Shown here: positions 1-9,293 of the stretch, one piece after another
Layout of the letters: each line of letters starts with the position of its first letter
How positions within the stretch are numbered: position 1 is the first letter of the stretch
Translations under genes and position numbers: made by a program
Notes under the pieces: model-generated
Told to the model about the DNA's origin: nothing
The model's input: only the letters and a program-made list of their open reading frames with translations
The model's database searches: none
DNA from: Diplonema japonicum
Taxonomy: Eukaryota > Euglenozoa > Diplonemea > Diplonemida > Diplonemidae
Direction: 5' to 3'
Length of the DNA: 64,000 nt
NCBI GenBank assembly: GCA_964019335.1
Contig: OZ025712.1
Location: forward strand, 437,614 to 501,613

Positions 1-227
1 TGGCGACGCATCCCCTCATGAAGCCCGACTGGCTTCAGCTCGGACAGGCTGACTGGATGGACGACTACTACTACGAGGTGTTGAAGGCCCGCACTGTGGA
101 CACCCTTCCCTTCATCGCGATGGGCTCCCGTCTTGGTGGGCTGAACTACTTCACAAGGCCTACCATCGCCAACCTCACAGGGACCACTCCCGACTGGTGT
201 GACTTCGACGAGGTTTTCTTTGCTTAG
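1..227 (+). CDS. Secreted protein of unknown function, 3' part (cut by window edge)
   Basis: This is the last 75 codons of another copy of the 286-residue gene found whole at 1216-2076 and 3065-3925. Base 1 is the second base of a codon and the stop is TAG at 225-227. Its apparent in-frame ATG at 18 is an internal methionine, not a start. No difference from the complete copies is visible. Not a pseudogene as far as can be seen; the 5' part lies outside the window. Confidence 0.85.
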   Translation, partial: ATHPLMKPDWLQLGQADWMDDYYYEVLKARTVDTLPFIAMGSRLGGLNYFTRPTIANLTGTTPDWCDFDEVFFA

Positions 228-1215
228 AAAATCTTAGTTCCAACATCCCTACTTTCGTCCCCTCACAAGCATTTCCGTTTGATAGAACTTGGGTAGTTTA
301 GTATAAAGATCCTTCTCCTTCTATTGAGGGAGGCAATGGCACACCATAGAGGAAGGGGTGAGATTAAACCCCATGCCTCCTTGTTACAGTTCCGTTGTCG
401 AGGATCATGTCTGCCAATTACTCCGTTCTACGTAACAGCAAGGGGATCTTGTGGTTGAATGTCTACCCTCACATTTATCCAAGTCCCCTGCCTCCCCGTT
501 TTATTTCTGACCCCCCCCCCCCCCCCTGGTTTCCCCCTCCTCTGTTATTCTCTCAAGTGCGATCCCCCTGCCCCCCATTTTATTTTTGTTTCCCCCTTCA
601 AACGGAGAAGGGGGCAGTTGTAGCAGTATTTACTGGAGATATCCTCATTATTCATAAGAACTCTGTTTCTACGTAGTCTGTTACATCTGATGGAGAACCC
701 GATGTCATGGAGGAGGTACCCTGTGATGTTGGCAAGTAAGGCTTGTTCCTTTACCCTGCAAATTTAAAAGCTCTCAAAAGTAAAATCCAACCCATCCTCA
801 CATTTCTCAGTGCTCTTCCCTCCTCCCCCCTTCTTTTTAATTGTTGTCGTCGTTTGCTTGATGCGGAAGGACGAAAGGCATTTCCCCGTTTTCTGTTTCC
901 CACCTTTTTCCGCGCGATTTTTTTCTTTTTAGTCACAAGTTATTTTCAAAAAAAGAAAAATGATTATACCTTATGCAACTTATGCCGACAACAAGGATAA
1001 TATTTTTTGAGTTGGCCACCCTCTTCACCCACCCCAAGTTTTCCAGCCATGATGTTTTTCTGACACATCTGCGGTGCACTTGCTGTTCTGCTGTACGTCT
1101 CATGAAAACGGAATCTCTTTTTTCTTAAGAATGGCAAATCCCCCCTCTCCCCAATATCCACCTGCACACCTCACACACCACTGCAGGTTTTTAATTCCCT
1201 TAAATCATAAACACA
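228..1215. other. Intergenic spacer of the tandem unit
   Basis: No convincing coding region. It holds a C16 run at 511-526, several T- and C-rich stretches, and at 1195-1196 an AG acceptor-like site 20 bases before the next ATG. The same spacer recurs at 2077-3064. Short ORFs on both strands here are made of low-complexity sequence. Confidence 0.6.
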
Positions 1216-2076
1216 ATGTTGCGCTTCACGCTCCTTGCCACTGCGATCGCCATGGGCAGTGCCCAAACCCTGACTCAAGCTGAGACTGCCCAGGCCCTCA
1301 TCGACAAGGTGTTGAACGGTACCGCCGACGACTGGACCTACCCCTGCAGACCCATCAGGCTCCCAAGGAAATACTCTGGGTTCCACCACAGGTGGTGGAG
1401 ACATGGAGGTATGTCCCAGGAGGACTTCATGGAGGACCTGGCCCACGGGTTTGGGGGTGACGAGGGACGTGTGAATGTGACTGGCGACGTGCCTCCCGCA
1501 CTTGTCTCCTGGGGCACAGACGGCAACGCCAACTTCACATGGCGTTTCCCCGACCGTGCCCTGAACAACTACTTCAGGAAGGCCTTCTGGAACATCAAGT
1601 TCTGCATGTGGGAGCACGGGCACAATGTGGAGTTCACGAAGTACGACCTGTTCCACGCACACGCTTTCTCGTTCGAGCATGACGGGATCAAGGACTTCGG
1701 GATGGTGTTCCACGCAAAGGAATACCCTAGCGACCTGTTCACGGGTGTCACTGGTGCCCCTTTCAACACATCGCACCCCTCCTACCCTGTGAGGAACATC
1801 TTGTGGGTGGCATCCCTCTCGCAGTCCTTCCTCATCGACTCTGACAACGTGGCGACGCATCCCCTCATGAAGCCCGACTGGCTTCAGCTCGGACAGGCTG
1901 ACTGGATGGACGACTACTACTACGAGGTGTTGAAGGCCCGCACTGTGGACACCCTTCCCTTCATCGCGATGGGCTCCCGTCTTGGTGGGCTGAACTACTT
2001 CACAAGGCCTACCATCGCCAACCTCACAGGGACCACTCCCGACTGGTGTGACTTCGACGAGGTTTTCTTTGCTTAG
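1216..2076 (+). CDS. Secreted protein of unknown function, tandem copy
   Basis: 286 residues in one exon. The start (residues about 1-17, hydrophobic, ending GSAQ) is a good signal peptide, so the product is probably secreted or enters the ER. The mature part is rich in Trp, Phe, His and Asp and carries five N-glycosylation sequons (NGT, NVT, NFT, NTS, NLT) and only three cysteines. No membrane segment or GPI tail is seen at the C-terminus. I do not recognise the family. An AG at 1195-1196 precedes the ATG. Being present in at least three copies suggests demand for high expression. A long minus-strand ORF over this gene is a shadow. Confidence 0.85.
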   Translation: MLRFTLLATAIAMGSAQTLTQAETAQALIDKVLNGTADDWTYPCRPIRLPRKYSGFHHRWWRHGGMSQEDFMEDLAHGFGGDEGRVNVTGDVPPALVSWGTDGNANFTWRFPDRALNNYFRKAFWNIKFCMWEHGHNVEFTKYDLFHAHAFSFEHDGIKDFGMVFHAKEYPSDLFTGVTGAPFNTSHPSYPVRNILWVASLSQSFLIDSDNVATHPLMKPDWLQLGQADWMDDYYYEVLKARTVDTLPFIAMGSRLGGLNYFTRPTIANLTGTTPDWCDFDEVFFA

Positions 2077-3064
2077 AAAATCTTAGTTCCAACATCCCTA
2101 CTTTCGTCCCCTCACAAGCATTTCCGTTTGATAGAACTTGGGTAGTTTAGTATAAAGATCCTTCTCCTTCTATTGAGGGAGGCAATGGCACACCATAGAG
2201 GAAGGGGTGAGATTAAACCCCATGCCTCCTTGTTACAGTTCCGTTGTCGAGGATCATGTCTGCCAATTACTCCGTTCTACGTAACAGCAAGGGGATCTTG
2301 TGGTTGAATGTCTACCCTCACATTTATCCAAGTCCCCTGCCTCCCCGTTTTATTTCTGACCCCCCCCCCCCCCCCTGGTTTCCCCCTCCTCTGTTATTCT
2401 CTCAAGTGCGATCCCCCTGCCCCCCATTTTATTTTTGTTTCCCCCTTCAAACGGAGAAGGGGGCAGTTGTAGCAGTATTTACTGGAGATATCCTCATTAT
2501 TCATAAGAACTCTGTTTCTACGTAGTCTGTTACATCTGATGGAGAACCCGATGTCATGGAGGAGGTACCCTGTGATGTTGGCAAGTAAGGCTTGTTCCTT
2601 TACCCTGCAAATTTAAAAGCTCTCAAAAGTAAAATCCAACCCATCCTCACATTTCTCAGTGCTCTTCCCTCCTCCCCCCTTCTTTTTAATTGTTGTCGTC
2701 GTTTGCTTGATGCGGAAGGACGAAAGGCATTTCCCCGTTTTCTGTTTCCCACCTTTTTCCGCGCGATTTTTTTCTTTTTAGTCACAAGTTATTTTCAAAA
2801 AAAGAAAAATGATTATACCTTATGCAACTTATGCCGACAACAAGGATAATATTTTTTGAGTTGGCCACCCTCTTCACCCACCCCAAGTTTTCCAGCCATG
2901 ATGTTTTTCTGACACATCTGCGGTGCACTTGCTGTTCTGCTGTACGTCTCATGAAAACGGAATCTCTTTTTTCTTAAGAATGGCAAATCCCCCCTCTCCC
3001 CAATATCCACCTGCACACCTCACACACCACTGCAGGTTTTTAATTCCCTTAAATCATAAACACA
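2077..3064. other. Intergenic spacer of the tandem unit (second copy)
   Basis: Repeats the spacer at 228-1215 with no difference I can see, including the C16 run (2360-2375) and the acceptor-like AG at 3044-3045. It probably carries the RNA-processing signals for this gene family. No coding sequence is supported. Confidence 0.6.
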
Positions 3065-3925
3065 ATGTTGCGCTTCACGCTCCTTGCCACTGCGATCGCC
3101 ATGGGCAGTGCCCAAACCCTGACTCAAGCTGAGACTGCCCAGGCCCTCATCGACAAGGTGTTGAACGGTACCGCCGACGACTGGACCTACCCCTGCAGAC
3201 CCATCAGGCTCCCAAGGAAATACTCTGGGTTCCACCACAGGTGGTGGAGACATGGAGGTATGTCCCAGGAGGACTTCATGGAGGACCTGGCCCACGGGTT
3301 TGGGGGTGACGAGGGACGTGTGAATGTGACTGGCGACGTGCCTCCCGCACTTGTCTCCTGGGGCACAGACGGCAACGCCAACTTCACATGGCGTTTCCCC
3401 GACCGTGCCCTGAACAACTACTTCAGGAAGGCCTTCTGGAACATCAAGTTCTGCATGTGGGAGCACGGGCACAATGTGGAGTTCACGAAGTACGACCTGT
3501 TCCACGCACACGCTTTCTCGTTCGAGCATGACGGGATCAAGGACTTCGGGATGGTGTTCCACGCAAAGGAATACCCTAGCGACCTGTTCACGGGTGTCAC
3601 TGGTGCCCCTTTCAACACATCGCACCCCTCCTACCCTGTGAGGAACATCTTGTGGGTGGCATCCCTCTCGCAGTCCTTCCTCATCGACTCTGACAACGTG
3701 GCGACGCATCCCCTCATGAAGCCCGACTGGCTTCAGCTCGGACAGGCTGACTGGATGGACGACTACTACTACGAGGTGTTGAAGGCCCGCACTGTGGACA
3801 CCCTTCCCTTCATCGCGATGGGCTCCCGTCTTGGTGGGCTGAACTACTTCACAAGGCCTACCATCGCCAACCTCACAGGGACCACTCCCGACTGGTGTGA
3901 CTTCGACGAGGTTTTCTTTGCTTAG
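3065..3925 (+). CDS. Secreted protein of unknown function, last tandem copy
   Basis: Same 286-residue product as at 1216-2076: N-terminal signal peptide, five N-glycosylation sequons, no recognised domain. Homology with the previous unit ends just after the stop codon, so this copy has its own 3' flank, starting with a T-rich stretch and a 31-base A run (4080-4110). Its transcript would therefore have a different 3' UTR from the other copies, which could make copy-specific expression measurable. Confidence 0.85.
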   Translation: MLRFTLLATAIAMGSAQTLTQAETAQALIDKVLNGTADDWTYPCRPIRLPRKYSGFHHRWWRHGGMSQEDFMEDLAHGFGGDEGRVNVTGDVPPALVSWGTDGNANFTWRFPDRALNNYFRKAFWNIKFCMWEHGHNVEFTKYDLFHAHAFSFEHDGIKDFGMVFHAKEYPSDLFTGVTGAPFNTSHPSYPVRNILWVASLSQSFLIDSDNVATHPLMKPDWLQLGQADWMDDYYYEVLKARTVDTLPFIAMGSRLGGLNYFTRPTIANLTGTTPDWCDFDEVFFA

Positions 3926-4077
3926 AATTTTCTTTTTCGGGCACACCAATGATGATAGTTGTTTCTGTTCTTTCCTCCCAATCCTATCGTATGGCCATCA
4001 TAATCCCGTGATGAAGAAAAGCAATGGTGCGAAGAGAAAATACTTTTTCTGAACGCTGGCCTTTTTCTTTTACCCAT

Positions 4078-4111
<34 letters not shown>

Positions 4112-4704
4112 CCGATGGGAGCTAGCACCCAACAAGCTATTTTTGTTTATTTTATTGTGATTTCGCTGTTACGATGCTCTGCAGCCTGCTGAGTATTCCT
4201 TCTCCCTCTTGCGGTGTCTGAGGAACGTATTAAATTTCTTGGATTCCGTGGGGTTAATGTAAGTAGCAGTGATCTTTTTTTTCTGTGCGAAGAAAGCTCC
4301 CTTTAATCCTCTACCCTATTGCGAGAAAAAAAAAAAGAAAAACATCTTCTATTTAACTATTTCAATTCTAAACCTGTGTGTTTCAAGTTCATCCAAACCT
4401 TTTGGTTACGCATTCAAAAAGAAAAATAAAAAAAGATAAAAAAGAAGTCCGCATGTTGACAGCGTCTGAACACGTGGTTGTTTTTCATCCCTTTGAAAAT
4501 TGTCCCCCCTATTTCTGTTCCCCCCTTTCTTTCTTTTTTTTTTTTTGTTCTTCCTCCCACTATTCTTTCGTTTTTTTCCACCAATTCCCACCACCACCAT
4601 ATTGAAGTTTTTTATTTTCCATTTTTTTTGGTTCATTTATTGAATTTAGTTAACTCACCCAACACACCACCAGGGGGGGCGGGCTGCCAACAGCACCGTT
4701 GTGG
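3926..4704. other. Intergenic, low complexity
   Basis: A-rich and T-rich tracts, including A31 at 4080-4110. No gene seen. Probable processing signals for the next gene lie at its right end: a T-rich stretch followed by AG at 4673-4674 or 4692-4693. Confidence 0.5.
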
Positions 4705-5843
4705 ATGGTGAACAGCCATTTGAGTATGTGCTCAGAAAAAGATTTTTACCCCTCACAGCTGCAACGGAATGGCAGACGGCACGTGTTGCATACTCGAAGG
4801 TGATGGGGGAGAAGCGATGGGTGGAGAGCAACTTCGAGCTGCAGGACATCTGCTCTGACATAGGGCTTCAGCCAGGCTCAGACGACGTGCGGAAGGCACT
4901 CGAGGAGAATGAAGGGCGGCTAGACTTTGAGGGAATCCTGCGGTTTGTGCAGTACATGAAAGCACGCCTTCTGATACCAGAGCCCCCCGACATCGACACC
5001 ATCCGTGCCTTCGCCGCTGTCGGCGGTGATGCGGCAACCAAAGCCGACGTCGACCCCACCGCCCTGCTACGCACCTGCGAAGAGTTCGATCTCACAATAC
5101 AGTTGCAGGGCCTGCTTGACACCGATTCTGTGCAAGGCTCTCTCAAATTCAACGACTTCCACAACATGTTCCACGGCAGTGACCAGCCCGCAACAAAGGT
5201 ACGGCTCAAACTGGGCTACGACTACAACGCACTTCTCGAGAAGGAGATGACAACCAAGTCTCTACCCCTGCCAAGGTACCGCAGACCCACTGACTTGCTA
5301 AGGTCGCCCGCCACGCGAAGAGCTTCAACGGCCAAGTGCAAGGTTGCCAATGACAAGGTGAAGTATTACCTGGAGCTGAAGGAGAAGGGCGTCAACCCTG
5401 GGCTGTACAACGAGGGTGAAACATCGGGTGAGAATGTAGTCAATGCGACAAAAGAAGATGGAAAGGAGAAAACAGATGGCACCCAGAACATGACAAAGAA
5501 GAAGCAGAAGAAGATGCAGGAACCCCCCAAGTCATCACCGCACACCATTCTGGGCAAGGGCACACGGGTCATCGGGCGCTCAGGGCTGTTTGTAGATGAT
5601 CCCCCAAGACTGTACCCGCAGCACCTTGCAGCCACGAGTGTCCCGCCGCTACCGCCCATTAACCAGCATGGCAGAAAGAAACTGAACCCCGTGAAGAGCA
5701 CCCTGTCCAGTATTGAGAAACGTATGGCAGAGCTGACCAAAAGGAAGCTCGGAGCGAAGTATAGCAAAGTCCAGCCAAGGGTGAACCTCACAGGGTCAGT
5801 AGTAGCCCCAAAGCACGTAGAGAGTGTACTGGCAGCGCAGTAA
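4705..5843 (+). CDS. Protein with weak EF-hand-like segments, unknown function
   Basis: The long reading frame has no ATG near its 5' end, but a small first exon solves this: ATG at 4705, exon 4705-4723, intron 4724-4758 (35 nt, GTATGT...CTCACAG), then one exon to 5843, giving about 367 residues. Two segments (about nt 4906-4970 and 5130-5180) have the helix-acid-helix look of degenerate EF-hands but lack clear Ca-binding loops. The second half is basic and disordered, with a Lys-rich stretch near 5450-5520. A cytoskeletal or axonemal role is possible, but this is a guess. The intron model is strong because donor, length and acceptor match the other introns here. Confidence 0.7.
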
Positions 5844-6047
5844 GTTAGTTTTTACAAACTAACATAAAAAGAAAAAAATGCCCATTCCCTCACCTTCCCT
5901 CTTTTGCTAGAGGGATCGGCTTGTACTGTATTCCGCATTGGCAGACACTGGAACTGCTGTAAGTTTCCGTCCCTTTTGAGATATCGTCATAAGTTTTCTT
6001 CAGAGCACTTGTCGCTGGCACGCTCCAGTCAGCTCAGCTCAGGATCT

Positions 6048-6801
6048 ATGTCACACAAAAATGGCTGCGACACGACCTATAAGAACAAGGACCGTGTGAG
6101 GGGTGGCGCGGGGGAGTTCTCATGGGACCAGCTGAGGGGTGACAGGAGTGCGGCTATTGGTGAGTTCTACCTGGGGAGATCTCAAGCGTGCGAGAACTTG
6201 TGGTACAGTGGTGCGGGAGCGAAGAGGGAGCGGGCAGGGAAAAACAATGTCAGTGACATCAAGCAGCAAGAGGAAGAGATGATGAGGGAGGCGCTCGGGC
6301 TCAAGGCGATAAAGGTATGCCACATGCGCACTTCCAACCATCACACAGAGGAAGAAGACAGAGCTCACGGAACGCGAAGAAGCAGAGCTCTTGAAGAGGG
6401 ACACATCGGGGGCAGAGACACACTCTGTGGGGCTGGGACTGAACCATCGCGTTAAGAAAGCAACAACTCAGTACATTGAAAACACTGGGATCACCCCAGA
6501 CGCACTGGGCAAGCGCGAGACTTACGAACAGTCACACCACTCGATCAAAGGGACAGTTGAGGAGGAGGCTGATGGGCAGAGGCAGAAGGAGCACGAGGTG
6601 CAGGACAGCATTGTAGATGGTATTAACTACTCGAAGCTGGCGAGGGGCAAGGTCCTTGCTGCTGAGAAGAAACGCCTGAAAAAACTGGAAAAGAAAGAGA
6701 AGAAGAAGAGGAAAAAGGAGAAAAAAAGGGAGAAAAAGGAAAAGAAGCACAAAAAGAGATCAAGGCGATCGAGCACTAGTACCAGTAGCAGCAGCAGCTG
6801 A
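6048..6801 (+). CDS. MMTAG2: MMTAG2-like protein (multiple myeloma tumor-associated 2 family)
   Basis: Two exons: 6048-6314 and 6349-6801, with a 34-nt intron (GTATGC...CACAG). The N-terminus has the family signature RGG..F.W..L..D......YLG followed by LWY, then an acidic helix ending in REALGLK, all typical of the MMtag domain. After the intron the conserved HSVGLGLN motif follows. The C-terminus is a long Lys/Glu run ending in a Ser-rich tail, as in other members. These are nuclear proteins of poorly known function. The start is chosen by family length and by an AG at 6041-6042, six bases before the ATG; an upstream in-frame extension is unlikely to be translated. Confidence 0.85.
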
Positions 6802-7092
6802 AGACGAACAAAAAAAATGAACAAGCAGAAGATAAAGAAGAAGAAAGAAAAAAAAAAAATGGTGATAACTGTGGGATCTTTTTATTCCTTTGTTTCTTTC
6901 GAAATAACCCCCGCCCCCTCCTTACAACACGCAGAGGAAAAAAAGGGGGGGGGAGTGAAACTTAAAATACAAGAAGAAAAAAAAGGGGAACAATGATATC
7001 CGCAAAGACATTGACACAGGTACAGAAAAAAAAAAGAACTAAAAAGAGAAAAAAAAACCCCTAATCCACAGGAGGACCTAGATAACCCCACA

Positions 7093-7830
7093 ATGACACC
7101 GGAGCAGGTCTTGAAATTTAACGGGCCGACAGATGGGTTCCTGTGCTCATTGGCAGCGAACAGGTTTGGGATAGAGTTCATGTCTTTCAAGATCAGGGAT
7201 ATCGAGAGCGGGCAGGTTCTGTTCCAGGTGGAGCGGGGAGAGGATGAGGTGCCGACGCCGTCTGCAACAGACGAAACAGCTGCACGGACCATTCAGTATG
7301 ATTTCCCAGCCGACTTTTTGAAGTTCCGGACTGTGGGCACGAAGCTTGTCTTCACAGTGGGTCCCAAACCCGTCCCCAACTTCAGGATGATAGAGCGTCA
7401 CTACTTCCGTGACAGGTTGGTTAAGTCCTTTGATTTCAATTTCGGGTTCTGCATTCCCAACTCCACCAACTCCTGGGAGGCAATATACGATATGCCTAGG
7501 CTCACTGCAGGTTTGAGAATTGAAAAAAAAAACAAAAAAACAAAAAAAAAAAAAAAAAAACAGATGAGCAAGAAGATATAATGAAGCATCCGTTCGAAAC
7601 AAAATCTGACTCTTTCTATTTCGTCAACAATGAACTGATCATGCACAATAAGGTATTTCCCCCCGTTCCCCCTGTTTTCTTTCTCGCTTTTGGACGGGGG
7701 GGGGGGGGGGGGGGGTGGCACTAGTTGGCATTACCGTTATTGGTTTCTGCCGTCGGTTGTCATAAACTTCATTTCTCCACTAAAATCAAATCACATCCCT
7801 ACACAGGCTGACTACTCCTACCAAGCATGA
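7093..7830 (+). CDS. UNC119: UNC119 lipid-binding chaperone
   Basis: Three exons: 7093-7510, 7564-7652 and 7807-7830. Introns are 7511-7563 (donor GTTTGA, nearly pure A) and 7653-7806 (154 nt, containing a G20 run). The spliced protein has the UNC119 landmarks in order: TPEQVL near the start, [25 protein letters not shown]-type segment (here [15 protein letters not shown]), [13 protein letters not shown] and the terminal NKADYSY. UNC119 binds N-myristoylated cargo such as G-alpha subunits and delivers it to the cilium, with release by ARL3-GTP. It lacks the long N-terminal extension of vertebrate members. Reading through the first intron gives a false Lys-rich tail. Confidence 0.93.
7653..7806 (+). 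other. Unusually long intron with G20 run (UNC119 intron 2)
   Basis: GTATTT donor and CACAG acceptor, 154 nt, several times longer than most introns here. G20 at 7696-7715 lies on the sense strand and could form a G-quadruplex in the pre-mRNA. Removal restores the conserved UNC119 C-terminus, so the intron is well supported. Confidence 0.85.
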
Positions 7831-9293
7831 TAGACAGATGCATGTGAACTAAAAAAGAAAAAAAAAAAAAACCAAAATCCACACTTTTTTTTTTTGAAAA
7901 GAACAAAAGAAGAAGTAAGGGGGTGGAGTCTTTGTAGACCGAGTCGCAAAAGGTGGTGGAAAAAAAAGAAGAGGAAGGTGTTGCCTTTCCGTAACCCCTC
8001 CTTTTTTCGTTTTTTTTTGCGAGGAAGTAAAAAAAAAGGCTTGTAATAAAGGGAATATAAATAGGGCGGGAAGGAAAAAAAAAAGAAAGAACCCACTTTT
8101 CTTTTCTGCTGCCCAGGATATTCCTGCCTGAGAATGTTCCCTTTACTGTTATCCTTTTTTAACCGAGAGGTAAGGGTAGGTAGTGTAAAAAAAAAGAGAG
8201 GTAATTAGAAAAAGAAAAAAAATACCCCCCACCAATCCCACTCGGTCCCTGCCCCTTAAAGGAATTACTTAAATCTACACCCTTTGAAATGTTTCTTTAA
8301 CGACATAATTTTTTTTTAAGGTAAAGGAAATAATAAGAATGAAGACATGAACACCCCCCCCCCCCCCCTCCCTTATCTTTATTGTCCCTTTTGGCTTGAT
8401 TATCGCAAAAGGGGGGCAAAAGAAAAGGATTCTTTAAATTAGATTTTTTTCTTTTTCTTTTCCCCCCACTATTTAGTTTTTATATTTTGCCCATCCCTTA
8501 CTTTCATCCCCGTTCCATTAAACCCCCCCCCCCCTTTCTTATTATTCTTCCTTGCCACCCCTCTCACCTTCTACCCCACTGCCTGTTCAAAGAAACAGAG
8601 AAAGGACCAAAAAAAAGTGTAGAGGACTCTGGGGTGGAGGGACTACGACCTGGAGAAGGTGTTGTGTCATTCTCAAACATTCCTGACTGGGTGTCTACAT
8701 GATGCATAGGAGGGGGGGGGGGGGGGGGGGGGGCACAATGCTGGCAGCAACCTACCCCGCCATTTTCAATAGTTTTATAAATAAATAAAAGGGTTTTTTT
8801 TTAACTTATATTGCTGTGTTGCAATGCTGAGACCGAAGCGGACACAAAAAAAGAAATGCCTGTTGTGCATTGCTTTCAATACGGGGAAAAAAAAAGGATA
8901 GATCCAGCAGAGGAAACAAAGAAAGAGAGGGGGGCAGGGTGGGGATATTGACAGTTCTTTGATTTTTCTTCTTATTTTTTTGATGACTTCTTTTTTTTTT
9001 TTTACCCCTTATTGTTTTTTTTCTCCTTTGTTTAACCCCCCCCAAAAAAAAGAAACGCACCCTCCTTCTCTTGTCACTGCTCTCAACCATCCTCGGCTCA
9101 ACAGTAAAAGGCTCCTCATTCTCTTGGTCACTGCCCCCCCCCCCACCAAAAGCTTCAACCCTTCTTATTAAAAAGCCCTGTTTTTCTTATCTTTTCTTTT
9201 CTTTTTCTCTTTTTTATTCTTTTCTTCTTCTTATTTATTTTCATGTTTTGCAAAACAGCAAGGACGAAAGCCTTTCAGAGGGTGGGGTGGGGG
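7831..9293. other. Intergenic, homopolymer-rich
   Basis: About 1.46 kb without a supported gene. It contains C15 (8354-8368), G22 (8712-8733) and many A and T runs. A long T/C-rich stretch (about 9170-9250) leads into AG at 9257-9258, which looks like the splice acceptor of the next gene. Confidence 0.55.

Larger units (their letters stand above)
1..3928. repeat. Tandem array, 1849-bp unit, with secreted-protein gene
   Basis: Everything from base 1 recurs 1849 bases later. Each unit holds one 286-codon gene plus a spacer of about 988 bases. The window opens inside one unit, then has a second and third gene; the third diverges a few bases after its stop codon (about 3928), marking the right edge of the array. 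By eye the units look identical, including a 16-base C run (511-526 and 2360-2375) that should change length quickly. This implies very recent duplication, ongoing homogenisation, or an assembly artefact. The array must extend left of the window. Confidence 0.95.

Noticed and set aside
3020-3949. 309-codon minus-strand ORF over the tandem gene
   Set aside because: Shadow of a secreted-protein gene with signal peptide; composition is that of an antisense frame.
7511-7581. Lys-rich tail of the UNC119 frame
   Set aside because: It is intron sequence read through; splicing restores the conserved UNC119 end.
9243-9293. Upstream ATG of the LRRC43-like gene
   Set aside because: It lies before the AG at 9257-9258 that ends a long pyrimidine tract, so it is probably removed from the mRNA.
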